This document shows positions 52,730-63,500 of a stretch of DNA of 64,000 bases, piece by piece. Every line of letters starts with the position of its first letter. Position 1 is the stretch's first letter. The notes under the pieces are model-generated. The model saw only the letters and a list, made by a program, of their open reading frames with translations. It ran no database searches and was not told where the DNA came from. The translations under genes and the position numbers were made by a program. Source of the stretch: Strigamia acuminata (Eukaryota; Arthropoda; Chilopoda; Geophilomorpha; Linotaeniidae); assembly GCA_949358305.1 (NCBI GenBank), contig OX442315.1, positions 36,174,427-36,238,426 of the forward strand. The letters are read 5' to 3'.

Positions 52730-53360
52730 TGTGGTGATTCGGCATCACCTGAAGAAGTAATTAGCGGTGATTATTGTGTTACTAATACTCGCCACTAGAG
52801 CGCGCTAGAAATACCGACTAGACTGACTAGTCTCGTGTTTCTGCGAACCTGCATAATCGGAAGGATTTGCATATGACGTCATTTCCGGTTAGTATATAAC
52901 GCCGATACTTGACCGGAAACGACACTACAGTTACCACATTTCAGCAAGAGCACCATTTACCTCACCTTTCAGGCCGTTTCACGGATTGATCGAGGACCGG
53001 TGCCCGCTGACCATTTCAACTGTACAACAGCCACATTTATTTAGCGTAGCCAATCTACGCTAGAATAAATATTCGAACGATATTCGTTTAATTCGCACGA
53101 GAAAGCGAATTCTCGCGTGTTCATAATAACACGTGGAAATACCCTAGACAACAAACATAGACCACGCGTAGGACTAAACAATTGGATCCGCCATTGTTTA
53201 GCGGCAACTCGTATTCGCAGCCGAATCCGAGGACCAACACAGGAAACATCTTGACTTATATTTGTATTAGTAAGCGTGTTTTAATAAAGCAGTATTTGAA
53301 ATATATTGTATTCCCGAGTGTATTATTTATTATCTTTAACCACAAAGTCGAATCACGACA
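52730..53360 (+). repeat. Gypsy 5' LTR (631 bp)
   Basis: It starts TGTGGTGATTCGG and ends CACGACA. Its start is fixed by the 3' copy at 63877; its end is inferred from the TG...CA rule and the primer site 2 nt later. It contains a CRE and a TATA box (separate entry) and AATAAA motifs near 53063 and 53283. Confidence 0.88.
52874..52899 (+). promoter_or_regulatory. CRE plus TATA box in the Gypsy LTR
   Basis: A perfect TGACGTCA (52874-52881), the ATF/CREB-family site, is followed 11 nt later by TATATAA (52893-52899). Transcription should start about 25-30 bp downstream. The CRE suggests signal-responsive expression (inference). Confidence 0.7.
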
Positions 53361-53362
53361 CG

Positions 53363-53380
53363 TGGGGGTCTGTCCGGGAT
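53363..53380 (+). promoter_or_regulatory. Gypsy primer-binding site
   Basis: TGGGGGTCTGTCCGGGAT is 2 nt after the LTR. It resembles the tRNA-Pro site TGGGGGCTCGTCCGGGAT except for three central bases, so tRNA-Pro or a related tRNA is the likely primer. Confidence 0.7.
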
Positions 53381-53452
53381 AGATTTGCTAACCTTAAGAC
53401 AATACTTTAAATAATAACCGGGATCTTTCGATCGATCATTATATCGTAAGAA

Positions 53453-56299
53453 ATGACAAAAACTACCGCAGAAGATAGAAAAAGGCGTAACGACGAAAAG
53501 GATAGAAAAGAAGCCGAAGAAATCGAACGCCAAAAAGCGGGAGAAGCGAACCACGTGGAACCAGAAGTCGAGACTAACTCGACTAAAGTTTCAACGGAAT
53601 CATCAAGTGAAAGCCTTCCCCTTGCAAGACAACTTCCGTTTACGGGAGGCGAATTCGAAGGATCAGGAAGCTCTCACGAAGAAAACGGACTAAATAAATC
53701 GTTCGAAAACCCTCGATTCGGATTGAAAAGCCCAAGACCTGTCGAAAAGGATCCCAGTGAAATGGATCTAATGACTCTTCTAAATAAAGCGGCAAACACA
53801 AGTGCCGCAATGATCAACGAGGCTGCCCGCGCAGACCAAGCAAGAACAGTCGCGTTAGAGAAGAAGAAAAACGAATTGATGGAAGATTTAGCCAGAGAGC
53901 ATCGCGAGAAATTAGCTGCCATGGAACAGAGCTTGGCACAAGAACACCAAGCTAAACAAATGGCACTGGAGCGCGAGCTGGCTCGAGAATTGCTCGCGAA
54001 GCAGAAAATAATCGAACGAGAAATGGCAAAGGACTGCCAGATCCGGCCGCCAAGCAACGGGTTAAGCCAGCATTCGGAGCCAAACTCCGTACAGAGCTCC
54101 CCAGAACGGTCTCACACAGCTAAGGAGCTGGTAGCCAAAGCAATAGAAGTAACTCGGGTAGCTTGCGCACACGGCATCGAGATCGACCAGGACAAGGATC
54201 CCTACGCAGAGCTAAGCCGAGTAATCGACCTAGTAAATCAGAGGACTGAAAAACGATCGGCAGATAACACGGCCAGACGCGGAGAGAAACGACGTCGGGT
54301 CGGAGCAGATCGACAACAGTCCGAGACAGGCGGCGAAGCAACGTCAGACAGCGAAAGTATCGACTCTCAAGCATCTCACGGCAGTATCCGAGTCAACGGA
54401 CTAGATAGCATCTTGAACGAATCGGACGAAGTCAAAGGAGAACTGTACGAGGCGTTTATACAAGATAGGAGGAATAATCAGGGCGCGCAATCATGGGCAA
54501 TAAAAAACTCATTCGCAATGAAAACTGGCCAAACCAGTAATAACAACCCAGGCGACCCTAACGCAGAACTAATCAGATGTATAAATCAGAAGAATCAAAT
54601 ACGCAACGAAGTAGGTCAAAATAAACTGGCCATGCCGACGCTCGAGGAGATTAACGCAGTTAAAAATCACCTCGAAAAGAAACACGCCGCCGAAGCGTAT
54701 GCTGGGAGAGATTCCTACGTTTTTATCAAAAAAACGAACGAAGGCCTCACGGGGACCCGACTGGACGATCTGATACCGCCCGGAACAAAGTTGAGCCAAA
54801 CCTCCGCTCCAGAGAAAGCGAACCCAGATAACTCAACCATAGCGCAAGACCTCACGAATAACCCGAACACCGCGGGATCATCAGGGAAAACGTCGTTCCA
54901 ACACAATCAGTTCGGACTGACGGGCAACGGTACGCATTACCCAAGCCTCCCTTCCGACAATCCACGATCATCACCGCTGCTTAGTGAGACTGACTCGCTA
55001 AGCAACCAACTACGGACGATGAGAGACGAACTCCTTCAGGCCATGGACCAAAAGCTTCAACAAAGCCGTGGCCAAGAGACCGAGGAGGACGATCGAAGCG
55101 AAGGATTGTTGAAACGTTACTCCGCAGACCGATGGCTGTATTCTCGCAAGGATAACAACATCAAGTGGACGACCCTGAGACTAATTAAGTTCGACGGATC
55201 CTGGAACGCCGGCAACTTGTTTTTGGACGAAGTCGCCCTGACGATTAATCGCTTAGGAGCGGAACCCGACGAAATGGTTGCACGCGGAATACCAGAAATG
55301 CTGATCAACCGGGCCCGAAACTGGTACGCTGATGTCCAACCCCGAAACTGGGAAGATTTCGTCATAAAGTTCCACAATCAATATGGCGAGACGAGCCAAG
55401 AGATCCAGAAAAGAGTAAGCTCTATGAAGCAAGCTCCCGGGGAAACTCTGAGGGAATACGTACAACGAGCCGACAGCCTGTTCCGTGAAATGGACAAACC
55501 ATTTGACCAACACGCTCAGAAAGCTCTCTTCGAACAAGGACTAAACGAAACCGCAACCAAAGTCCTACGAGAAATGAACGCTCCTAAGGGGGATAATTTC
55601 AAAGCCATCCTAGCTTTCGTCGAGAAGAAACACACCGAAGTAAATGCTCGGTATAACGAAAATCTGACAAAAGAAGAGCGAGCTCTAGGAGTGGCCCGAC
55701 AGCAACGAATACAGGAGCGCAGCATAGACTCCACTAAGCTGCTCCAATCGCGAAATTATCTAAACGGAAGTATAGAGCCACTCCCCTCAAAGAAAAACCA
55801 ACAAGCTTCTAACCCTTTACCACCTCCGAGTAAGGCCTATCGCACGCAAACTAACGCCGCCGAGGAAAAGTCGGAAGACGAAGTAAGCGAAGACTCTGAG
55901 CAATTCTCGGAAAGCGATGAGGCTGACGAAGGTATCAACGATGTGGTACACGCAAACATGGGGAAGGAACTGGCGCCCAGCTACCGACCTCAGATGAAGT
56001 CCAGAAAATCGGAACACCACAACCCGAAAACAGAGGCGACTTCCGAGAAGAAGGACTACCCCAAAAAACCTTTTGAGCGGGAGGGAAAGAAAAAAAGCCC
56101 TTGTAATTTCTGTAACGAAGACGGCCACTGGCGTCAGGCCTGCCCAAAACTGGCAAAGAAAAAAGCCGACGACAAGGCCGCAGAGCGTGAGGAGCTAGTG
56201 AAATTGCTCGCGAAGGAACAAGACAAAATCTTGAAGGAACTCACCGCCAAACTCGACAGTATGACAAAAAACTGGAACTCGCGGGCGGAACAAAAGTGA
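53453..56299 (+). CDS. gag: Gypsy Gag
   Basis: 948 aa from ATG 53453 to TGA 56297-56299. The N-terminal third is charged and contains a long predicted coiled coil (about residues 120-200, heptad-like Ala/Leu/Glu/Lys). The capsid region of the Retrotrans_gag type is around 577-712 (FDGSWNAGNLFLDEV, ARNWYADVQPRNWEDF, FHNQYG). An acidic stretch follows, then one CCHC knuckle, CNFCNEDGHWRQACPK, near 883-898. It is large for a Gypsy Gag because of the roughly 550-residue segment ahead of the capsid domain. A frameshift signal close to its end lets some ribosomes enter pol. Confidence 0.93.
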   Translation: MTKTTAEDRKRRNDEKDRKEAEEIERQKAGEANHVEPEVETNSTKVSTESSSESLPLARQLPFTGGEFEGSGSSHEENGLNKSFENPRFGLKSPRPVEKDPSEMDLMTLLNKAANTSAAMINEAARADQARTVALEKKKNELMEDLAREHREKLAAMEQSLAQEHQAKQMALERELARELLAKQKIIEREMAKDCQIRPPSNGLSQHSEPNSVQSSPERSHTAKELVAKAIEVTRVACAHGIEIDQDKDPYAELSRVIDLVNQRTEKRSADNTARRGEKRRRVGADRQQSETGGEATSDSESIDSQASHGSIRVNGLDSILNESDEVKGELYEAFIQDRRNNQGAQSWAIKNSFAMKTGQTSNNNPGDPNAELIRCINQKNQIRNEVGQNKLAMPTLEEINAVKNHLEKKHAAEAYAGRDSYVFIKKTNEGLTGTRLDDLIPPGTKLSQTSAPEKANPDNSTIAQDLTNNPNTAGSSGKTSFQHNQFGLTGNGTHYPSLPSDNPRSSPLLSETDSLSNQLRTMRDELLQAMDQKLQQSRGQETEEDDRSEGLLKRYSADRWLYSRKDNNIKWTTLRLIKFDGSWNAGNLFLDEVALTINRLGAEPDEMVARGIPEMLINRARNWYADVQPRNWEDFVIKFHNQYGETSQEIQKRVSSMKQAPGETLREYVQRADSLFREMDKPFDQHAQKALFEQGLNETATKVLREMNAPKGDNFKAILAFVEKKHTEVNARYNENLTKEERALGVARQQRIQERSIDSTKLLQSRNYLNGSIEPLPSKKNQQASNPLPPPSKAYRTQTNAAEEKSEDEVSEDSEQFSESDEADEGINDVVHANMGKELAPSYRPQMKSRKSEHHNPKTEATSEKKDYPKKPFEREGKKKSPCNFCNEDGHWRQACPKLAKKKADDKAAEREELVKLLAKEQDKILKELTAKLDSMTKNWNSRAEQK

Positions 56300-56316
56300 T
56301 TCCACATCCGCTCGCG
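56266..56316 (+). promoter_or_regulatory. Programmed -1 frameshift signal at the gag-pol junction
   Basis: The heptamer AAAAAAC (56266-56272) is in the gag frame as A-AAA-AAC, a canonical slippery site. After a 7-nt spacer, CGCGGGCGGA (56280-56289) pairs with TCCGCTCGCG (56307-56316): ten pairs including one G-U, with a 17-nt loop that contains the gag stop. The -1 frame is open from 56191, and pol is in exactly this frame. Confidence 0.88.
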
Positions 56317-59300
56317 ATAACTTCGAAAACGATGGACCTTACTCTGGTGGAAAAACAAATTAAAGAAATGGAAAAATTGTTGGAATTCTTCGAGGAAGCT
56401 GCCAACGAGGAAGTCACAACTCCAACCAAAAAACGGAAATTCGAAATTAGAGACGAAGACGGTATAGCCAACGCTTTCATGACTTTGCCGCTTGACCAAG
56501 GGGCCAATCCTCTTAAAAAGCGAATACTTCGTTGCAACCTATCAACAGAAGCGAAGAGCGTACTGGCTAAAATACCAGTCTCTTTCGGCAAAAAGGTGTT
56601 AATGGGACTACTCGACTCGGGAGCGGATCAGTCGTTTATCTCCACCGACTTATTCGAATCACTCGAAGAAAAAATACAGAAAAAATTACGGGGAATGAAC
56701 GAGAACATTCGAGTTCTTACAGCAGCGGGAGAAGTTAGAGCAGTGGGGACGTTATCAACCGATTTTGTATGGGAAGGAGGCACGATTAAGCATTTCTTCA
56801 TCGTGTTACCAACCCGAGACACAATCCTGCTGATAGGAATGGATTTGATGGAACGGATGAACATCCAGCCCAACCCAGTCACACGTTCGTGGAATTACAT
56901 CGACAACCACGAGGACCCACGACTACCCATAATACCTCCGGAACTCCTAGACAAAGCTAAGGACGACGAGGAATGGGGAGGAGGCGAAATTAAGAAGTTC
57001 ATCCAAGACTATAATTTTAAGTCGTTTAATACTATCCTCCAAGAGGAGAATTTAATACATAATCTGGCCATGGACGCCAATCTTGGAGAAGAACAAACGA
57101 AACTCCTCGAGGAAATGCTCAAGAAGCACTCGAAGAACTTAAATAAAGATCCAGGAAAGACTAGTTACGTAATGCACGAGATCGAATTGGTTACGGGAAA
57201 ACCGGTGCGAGTACCTTTTAAAACTATGAATCCCCAAAAGAGACATATCGTAAGAACGATGTGCAACGAGTTGCTCGAAAAAGGGATCGTGTCGCACGCC
57301 ATCGGAGAATATGGAATGAGGATTGTCCTCGTCATGCGACCAGGCTCCGAACCGCGCCTCTGCATCGATTATAGACCTTTAAACGCCATAACCGTCATCG
57401 ACCCCATCCAAATGCCGTCAATAGAAGCGATTCTACGGGAGCTCGCCCCATTTAACTGGGTCACGACCATGGACTTGTCCAAGGGTTACTGGCAGGTTGA
57501 ATTGCGGGAAGAGGATAAAGAGAAAACAGCTTTTTGGGCACCACAGGGTCGACTGATGTTTAATGTAATGCCCTTCGGGTTAGTAAACGCACCCGCCACC
57601 TTTCAAAAACTAATAGAAAAAGTTCTCGGCGATGCCTTACACAAATACGCATGGGCTTACCTCGATGATATAGTCATAGTCTCCCAAACTTTTGAAGACC
57701 ACCTGATACACGTGAATGACGTCATGGAGCGACTCACAAAAGCCGGTCTAAACATTCATCCAGGGAAAAGTAAATTTTGCCGCAAAGAATTGGCATTCCT
57801 GGGTTACACAGTCGGAACAGGTGGCCTATCCATCGACCCGAAAAAGACCCAGGCGATTAGCCAGTTCCCCGCCCCGGAAGATGTAAAAGGAGTCCAACGT
57901 TTCATGGGCATGGTGAATTTCTTCAATCGATTGCTCCCAAATTTGGCAGACGTCGCGGCACCCATCACAGATCTGTTACGCAACGATAAAGATTTCGAGT
58001 GGACTGACCACTGCGAAACATCGTTTAACAAGATAAAACAAATGCTGATCGATGTAAAACGAATTCCCCTACCAGATCTTAATCGAGAATTCACTCTTCA
58101 CACCGACGCCAGTCGAATTGGCCTAGGTGCTGCGTTGCTTCAAAAGCATGACATCGACGGAGTAGTGTTAGAGGTCCCGACGATGTTCATCAGCCGGAAA
58201 TTACAAGCAGCCGAAAAGAATTATAATGCGACAGAGTTAGAATGTCTAGCCGTCGTCTGGGCAATCCGAAAATTCAGACCATACCTGGAATTTACCAAGT
58301 TCAACGTACAAACTGACCACGAAGCACTAAAGTGGTTAATGGCGTTGAAGGAACCGTCCGGAAGAATGGCTCGCTGGCAGCTAGAATTAATGGCTTGTGA
58401 CTTAATCATTGAATACCGACCCGGAAAATTCAACGTCGTGGCAGACGCCCTCTCACGAGCCCCAGCTTCAGACCCCGAAGACGAGACCGACTGCGGAGAG
58501 GACGACTCACGCCTCTTCTACTGTCCGAACCCCGTCCGAAAATGGGAATTTAAAAAGCTAAACGAATTACCCAAGGAGAAACTCGAGTCAGGAGACCAAA
58601 ATTATTACAATTATTGGCTCCGAGCATACCAGTCTGTCAAGGACGCTCACCCAAATTACGAGCTAACGATAGAACCTCGAATCTCCGACAAGTACGTTCG
58701 AGCATTCGTCGCCCACGTAAGCAAGGGGACGAATAGTAAGCCGCCCACCAGGGACGAATTAATAGCCGCCCAGATGACAGACGACTTCTGTAAAACTTAT
58801 CGAAACTTCATCACAGATAAAAAATTTCCCGACGAGAATTTCGACGAAATCCAACGCGAAGAATTCGAAAGAGAAGCCTCCACGTACTTAATCGAGGATG
58901 GACTTCTACTAAAACACCACCCGAATTTCCGCGATGATCTGACGGAGACGGGAACTTCGATGAAAGTCGTTATACCCAGGAGTCTGCTGACAAGGTTTCT
59001 GTGGATGGTCCACGGACACCCGCTCGCCGGACATTCTGGAGTGGCCAGAACGATCTACCGAGCAAATCAACTTTATTTCTGGCCAAAAATGACCCGAGAT
59101 ATCGTTCGTTTTATTCATCACTGCCCCAGATGCCAAGCGTGCAAGCCGAGGACGCCCAAGAACTACGAGAGAATCTCACTTGGCCCTTTCGCACCCTTCG
59201 ATTGCTGGAGCGTGGATTTAATGGGCCCAAAGCCCACGTCATCCAATAAAAACAAATATATATTAGTGATCATGGATGTCGCGACTGGATGGCCCGAACT

Positions 59301-60378
59301 CTTTCCAATGGAGAGACCAACTAAGCAAAAAATCATTCGATGTTTGTACGAAGTGGCGCTTCATTTCGGATTCCCTCGAAAATTAATCTCCGATAATGGA
59401 CCACAATTCGCGTCAAATTTGTATAAAGACTTCTGTAAAAAATTCGACATCGAGACATCATATACATCAACCTATAATCCACGGGCCAATCCCGTCGAAA
59501 GGTTAAATCGCGATATAAAATATGCACTAGCAATTTTCACCGATGTTCACTCCAGCTGGGACGAATATCTTCGTGAAATTGCCTTCAGCATCCGCACAAC
59601 GATCTCAAGGAACCGCAAATTTTCTCCCGCGTTTCTAAACTTCGCTCGGGAACTCAGAGTACCCTGGGACCCACGAATACCGGAGGAAATACTGGAAATT
59701 GATCCTGAGAAGCCTCATATTTATGTCGACAGACTGGAGCAAATAATTTCGGCCACTTATCAGCACATGATGTCACACATATTCGACATGAGAGATCGTA
59801 TTAGCATTGCTGGAAAGGATCGGCCCTTCTGCAATTTTAAAGTCAATGACCTCGTCTGGAAAGACACACATATTCAGTCCAGCGCCGATAAGGGGGTCCA
59901 CGCAGGCTTAGCAGACAAACGCGACGGCCCGTACGTCATACTCGAAGCCCACGGCGGAAACGCTTTCAAGCTAAAAAGATTGGCAGACAACGTTAATTTT
60001 AGATCGATCCACGCCCGAGAATTAACTCCATACTTACCTGAGTTTCCTCAAGAGGCTTGGACGGAATATCAGACGAAACCAGCGCAAAATCCAATTATTC
60101 GCGACATGTTTTTAGATGAACAAACTGGCCCAACCAATTTAGTTCAAGATGAGTCACACGAAGCGGCCGACGCCCCGGATGAGATTTCGGAGAGGGAGGA
60201 AATAGTCGAAGAATCTCCTAAAAAAGGAAAGCAATCAAACGAAAATAAGACTACAAGAATCCTCAAACCTGATAAAATATACGGTATGCGTCGACACAAG
60301 CCAAACCCGTTCATAAAAGACGGGAAACTCGTCGGAAAACAAAAAGCGACTCCGGCCATTGTCTCAAACAATCGATAA
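56296..60378 (+). CDS. pol: Gypsy Pol (protease, RT, RNase H, integrase)
   Basis: An open frame of 1360 codons in the -1 frame relative to gag. The first codon listed is GTG; the first ATG is 56332, but expression by frameshift at 56272 makes a start codon unnecessary. Domains: retropepsin LLDSGADQSF near 105 and LLIGMDLM; RT with MDLSKGYWQVEL, MPFGLVNAPATFQ and YLDD near 455; RNase H with LHTDAS near 601; integrase with an HHCC zinc finger (HPLAGHSG...CPRCQAC, about 909-950) and DDE core (CWSVDLMGP near 969, SDNGPQF near 1032, NPVERLN near 1065). The order RT-RNase H-integrase defines Gypsy. The C-terminal extension after about 1290 is charged and shows no recognisable chromodomain. Confidence 0.95.
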   Translation: MIPHPLAITSKTMDLTLVEKQIKEMEKLLEFFEEAANEEVTTPTKKRKFEIRDEDGIANAFMTLPLDQGANPLKKRILRCNLSTEAKSVLAKIPVSFGKKVLMGLLDSGADQSFISTDLFESLEEKIQKKLRGMNENIRVLTAAGEVRAVGTLSTDFVWEGGTIKHFFIVLPTRDTILLIGMDLMERMNIQPNPVTRSWNYIDNHEDPRLPIIPPELLDKAKDDEEWGGGEIKKFIQDYNFKSFNTILQEENLIHNLAMDANLGEEQTKLLEEMLKKHSKNLNKDPGKTSYVMHEIELVTGKPVRVPFKTMNPQKRHIVRTMCNELLEKGIVSHAIGEYGMRIVLVMRPGSEPRLCIDYRPLNAITVIDPIQMPSIEAILRELAPFNWVTTMDLSKGYWQVELREEDKEKTAFWAPQGRLMFNVMPFGLVNAPATFQKLIEKVLGDALHKYAWAYLDDIVIVSQTFEDHLIHVNDVMERLTKAGLNIHPGKSKFCRKELAFLGYTVGTGGLSIDPKKTQAISQFPAPEDVKGVQRFMGMVNFFNRLLPNLADVAAPITDLLRNDKDFEWTDHCETSFNKIKQMLIDVKRIPLPDLNREFTLHTDASRIGLGAALLQKHDIDGVVLEVPTMFISRKLQAAEKNYNATELECLAVVWAIRKFRPYLEFTKFNVQTDHEALKWLMALKEPSGRMARWQLELMACDLIIEYRPGKFNVVADALSRAPASDPEDETDCGEDDSRLFYCPNPVRKWEFKKLNELPKEKLESGDQNYYNYWLRAYQSVKDAHPNYELTIEPRISDKYVRAFVAHVSKGTNSKPPTRDELIAAQMTDDFCKTYRNFITDKKFPDENFDEIQREEFEREASTYLIEDGLLLKHHPNFRDDLTETGTSMKVVIPRSLLTRFLWMVHGHPLAGHSGVARTIYRANQLYFWPKMTRDIVRFIHHCPRCQACKPRTPKNYERISLGPFAPFDCWSVDLMGPKPTSSNKNKYILVIMDVATGWPELFPMERPTKQKIIRCLYEVALHFGFPRKLISDNGPQFASNLYKDFCKKFDIETSYTSTYNPRANPVERLNRDIKYALAIFTDVHSSWDEYLREIAFSIRTTISRNRKFSPAFLNFARELRVPWDPRIPEEILEIDPEKPHIYVDRLEQIISATYQHMMSHIFDMRDRISIAGKDRPFCNFKVNDLVWKDTHIQSSADKGVHAGLADKRDGPYVILEAHGGNAFKLKRLADNVNFRSIHARELTPYLPEFPQEAWTEYQTKPAQNPIIRDMFLDEQTGPTNLVQDESHEAADAPDEISEREEIVEESPKKGKQSNENKTTRILKPDKIYGMRRHKPNPFIKDGKLVGKQKATPAIVSNNR

Positions 60379-60563
60379 AAACAACCACAGGGGGGACACC
60401 TGTTACGTCCCACAATGCGTCTTAATTGGCCAAACCAATCAAAGATGACATGAGACTAATAGTTAACCTCTAACCCGACCCACATTTATCACTGTCATCT
60501 CCGACTAAGCGACGATCACCTCGAGGCAGCCGTAAATCAAAGTATCAAATTAATTTCCGAAAA
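60379..60563 (+). other. Spacer between pol and the third ORF, with an LTR-like junction
   Basis: Just after the pol stop, a purine run (60390-60396, GGGGGGA) is followed by ACACC and TGTTACGTCCCAC from 60401. This looks like the polypurine-tract/LTR-start boundary of many Gypsy elements. It is not the sequence of this element's LTR. Confidence 0.4.
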
Positions 60564-63500
60564 ATGAAAAGAAATGATTGGAAGAAAGAAATTGAACGGG
60601 CCGTAAACAACGCTTCCGAGGATGACGATGAAGATCAAGTGGATTTGTTACAAATCATTGTAAACAACGAAGAGGGAAATTGGGACGAACCCAATGAACC
60701 CGATGTCCAACCCGACGTAAGTAAAAAAATAGAAAAAATTCAAGTATCGATAATCAAAAATACGAAATAAGTTCGTGGACTGACCACAAACGAAAAAATA
60801 ATTTAACTTTAAGTGACAAATTATCAAAATTAATCAAATACCGAAAGAAAAATTAACTTCAAAACACGTGGTCGAAAAGCACATGGCCGACCATGACGCC
60901 ATCTTGTGTTAGACGAAAGAATCTCTACAAAAATATGACAAATTAATCAACGATCCTAATATATTTATTAATATTCTAATATTTAGGACGGATATCGCAC
61001 TACGTGGGGGCAAATCGACCCGAAAAGAGTTTCCGCAGGCAGCTTATGGCGCGAAGTAATCCCCATACTGTTCCGACAAGCGCTCGAAGAAGCGGTCGAC
61101 TTTGAACCATGGAAAATTCGCCTTTTATTGTCCCGTGCGATCAGCCGCTACTGGTCCAGCCAGCAAACGTTGATCCACTACATGCCGCGCCAATATCAAG
61201 CAGCTTTACGGGCAGTTATCTCGAGAAATATGGACCCGCCAGCGCCAATCCCGAATCCACTAATCCGAGCCGCCTTTCCTGACGACCAGCGAGGATGGGA
61301 CGTTTACGAACAATGGCGCGACGCCGAAACAGATGAAGAAAAACACCAGATCCATATGGCATATTACGAAGAAGTAAGGCGGACCGCACATGACGAGGTT
61401 TTCAATTATCTACAGCCGGACGGTTACTCGACCGAGGAAATCAGGTTTTGGCTCCTTCAGATCCGCGAAGACCGGCCCGACCGCCCAGATTGGAGACCGA
61501 GACACGGTTTCATCACCTCGCAACGAGCAATGCATCAATTGCATTTTTTGGGCTTCTTTGGTCGCAAACGCCAGAAAGCCGAGAAACGTCTCTCCAACGA
61601 GCACGACGAAGCAGGCTGCTCAGCGAAGAAACAATGCCTGGACAAGCCAAGCACTTCCAGCAGCGCGCAGAATAAGAAACCCGCGACAGAGAAACGCCTG
61701 GCCAAACCAAGCGCTCTCTCTCGCCTGGGAAAGACGGAGGCCCCACAAACATCGCGATTTCAATCCAGGGACGCCCCGTCAACCAGCCGAAGAAGAGAAA
61801 ATGTGCGCGAACGCCCCGACCGTCGAGAGGATCAACGCAGACGCGATAGGAACCAAGAAAATTGGGACGATTATCGTAGAAATTACTTCCGACGGCGGGA
61901 AGAAAACAAGGAATCCTGGAATAGACATCGAGAGGAGTTCCTACGCGAACGTGATGAGAAAGCCCGACGTGAACGAGAGAACCTCCGGTTACAGGACGAA
62001 CGAAGAAGGAGAGGATCGGAGAGTCGCGCACGTTCATGGAAAGCGTATCGCGAAGAGGAATTACGACAGCGAGATAGGAGACGCTGTGAAGTCATCAAAT
62101 CGATTTGGGACAGTCCCGAACCGATGAAGATTGACGACGAAGTGATTATCGACGAGGTCCCCGAGCAGAAGAAGATGTATACTCAGGCGGATCTCCTCGC
62201 GGTGGTTATGAAATACCAACAAATGCAGCCGAAACCAGTCTACCGCCCGACTCCCTCGACCGCCTCGAGTCTAGAGACGGCGCCAAGTGCTTTCATCAAG
62301 CCGGAACTCTCACAGACGAGAAGCGTAACATCCAGCGTCAGCCTCCCAAGCGCCTTTCGCAAGAAAGTGATAATCGGCGCACCGACACTGAGTTCTGAAG
62401 AACAACTCAGACATCGAGAAGCTCGCTTTGGACCGACCAAAGTCGAACCTCTCCCAACTATCCCCGAAGCCTCAACTTCAACGAGAACTCCAATCGTTTG
62501 GGACAAGCCCGAACCGGAAAAATCAAGACGTCTGGTCAGATCTGTGCCTCAGCCAATGACATCCACGGGACCCAATCCGATGTTGCCAGCCCCAGCAGTC
62601 ATCCAAGCCTCGACTCCAATCAACCCTTCGGAGGTAACGTTGCAACAGTTTCTGGAGGTAACGACCGTGGAGCAAGCTAGAGCGCTTTTGTGCGAGATGG
62701 ACTCCTACCAACAAAACGTGATCCAAAACGTCATCACGAACCTTCAGCGGATCTCAATTGAATATACGCAGAACAAAAATCGGGATCATCCAAATTGGAA
62801 TACGAGGATCGTGGTTGCCATTACCGACTTGATGTCGATTTTGCTGGCCGCCGCCACCTTCCGAAACGCACGTGTTGCTGTAGCAGCCTGGATCGTGGTG
62901 GCCCACGAGGGTTTCCAAGTTCCGCCGGCTCTCGTAGACAGCTGGACACGTCTGGTGCCCTCTGCGGCAGTAATTCGAGCCCAAATGGTGGCCCAGGACC
63001 CGGATCCAGAGGCCTCCTACCAGAACGTTCGAGCGATAATTCAACGCTCGCTCCCGTCACCTTCGGCGGCCACGCCAACCGCAGAGACTCCGGTTCCCAG
63101 GGATCCGACGCCTCCTCCTCCGCCTCCGCCGAGGGAGAAGGGACCCTCCGAGCCACTGGCCGAACCAGTCCCGCTCAAGAAGAAGGAACCCAAGAAAAAG
63201 ATGCTCCTCCCAAAGTCGAGCAAGAAGGTTCCAAAGACGACAGAGCCTCAAATCGCCGCCAGACTCAGGATGTACTTCCCAGGGTTGTCCTTTACGAAGG
63301 ACACGGAGGCAAAACTACTCCAGTCTCCAGATCGTGGCTATTCTCTTTACGTCTGGATGAAGGACGCTATCGAAGCCGGAGCCGGAGGCGAGCGCTTCAT
63401 CCAACATCAACGACTACTCCGAGCCCATCGCGCACCAACCAGCATCGCCGAGGCCCAAAGAATCCACCACACCAATCAAGGTATGTCGGCCTTCCTGCCA

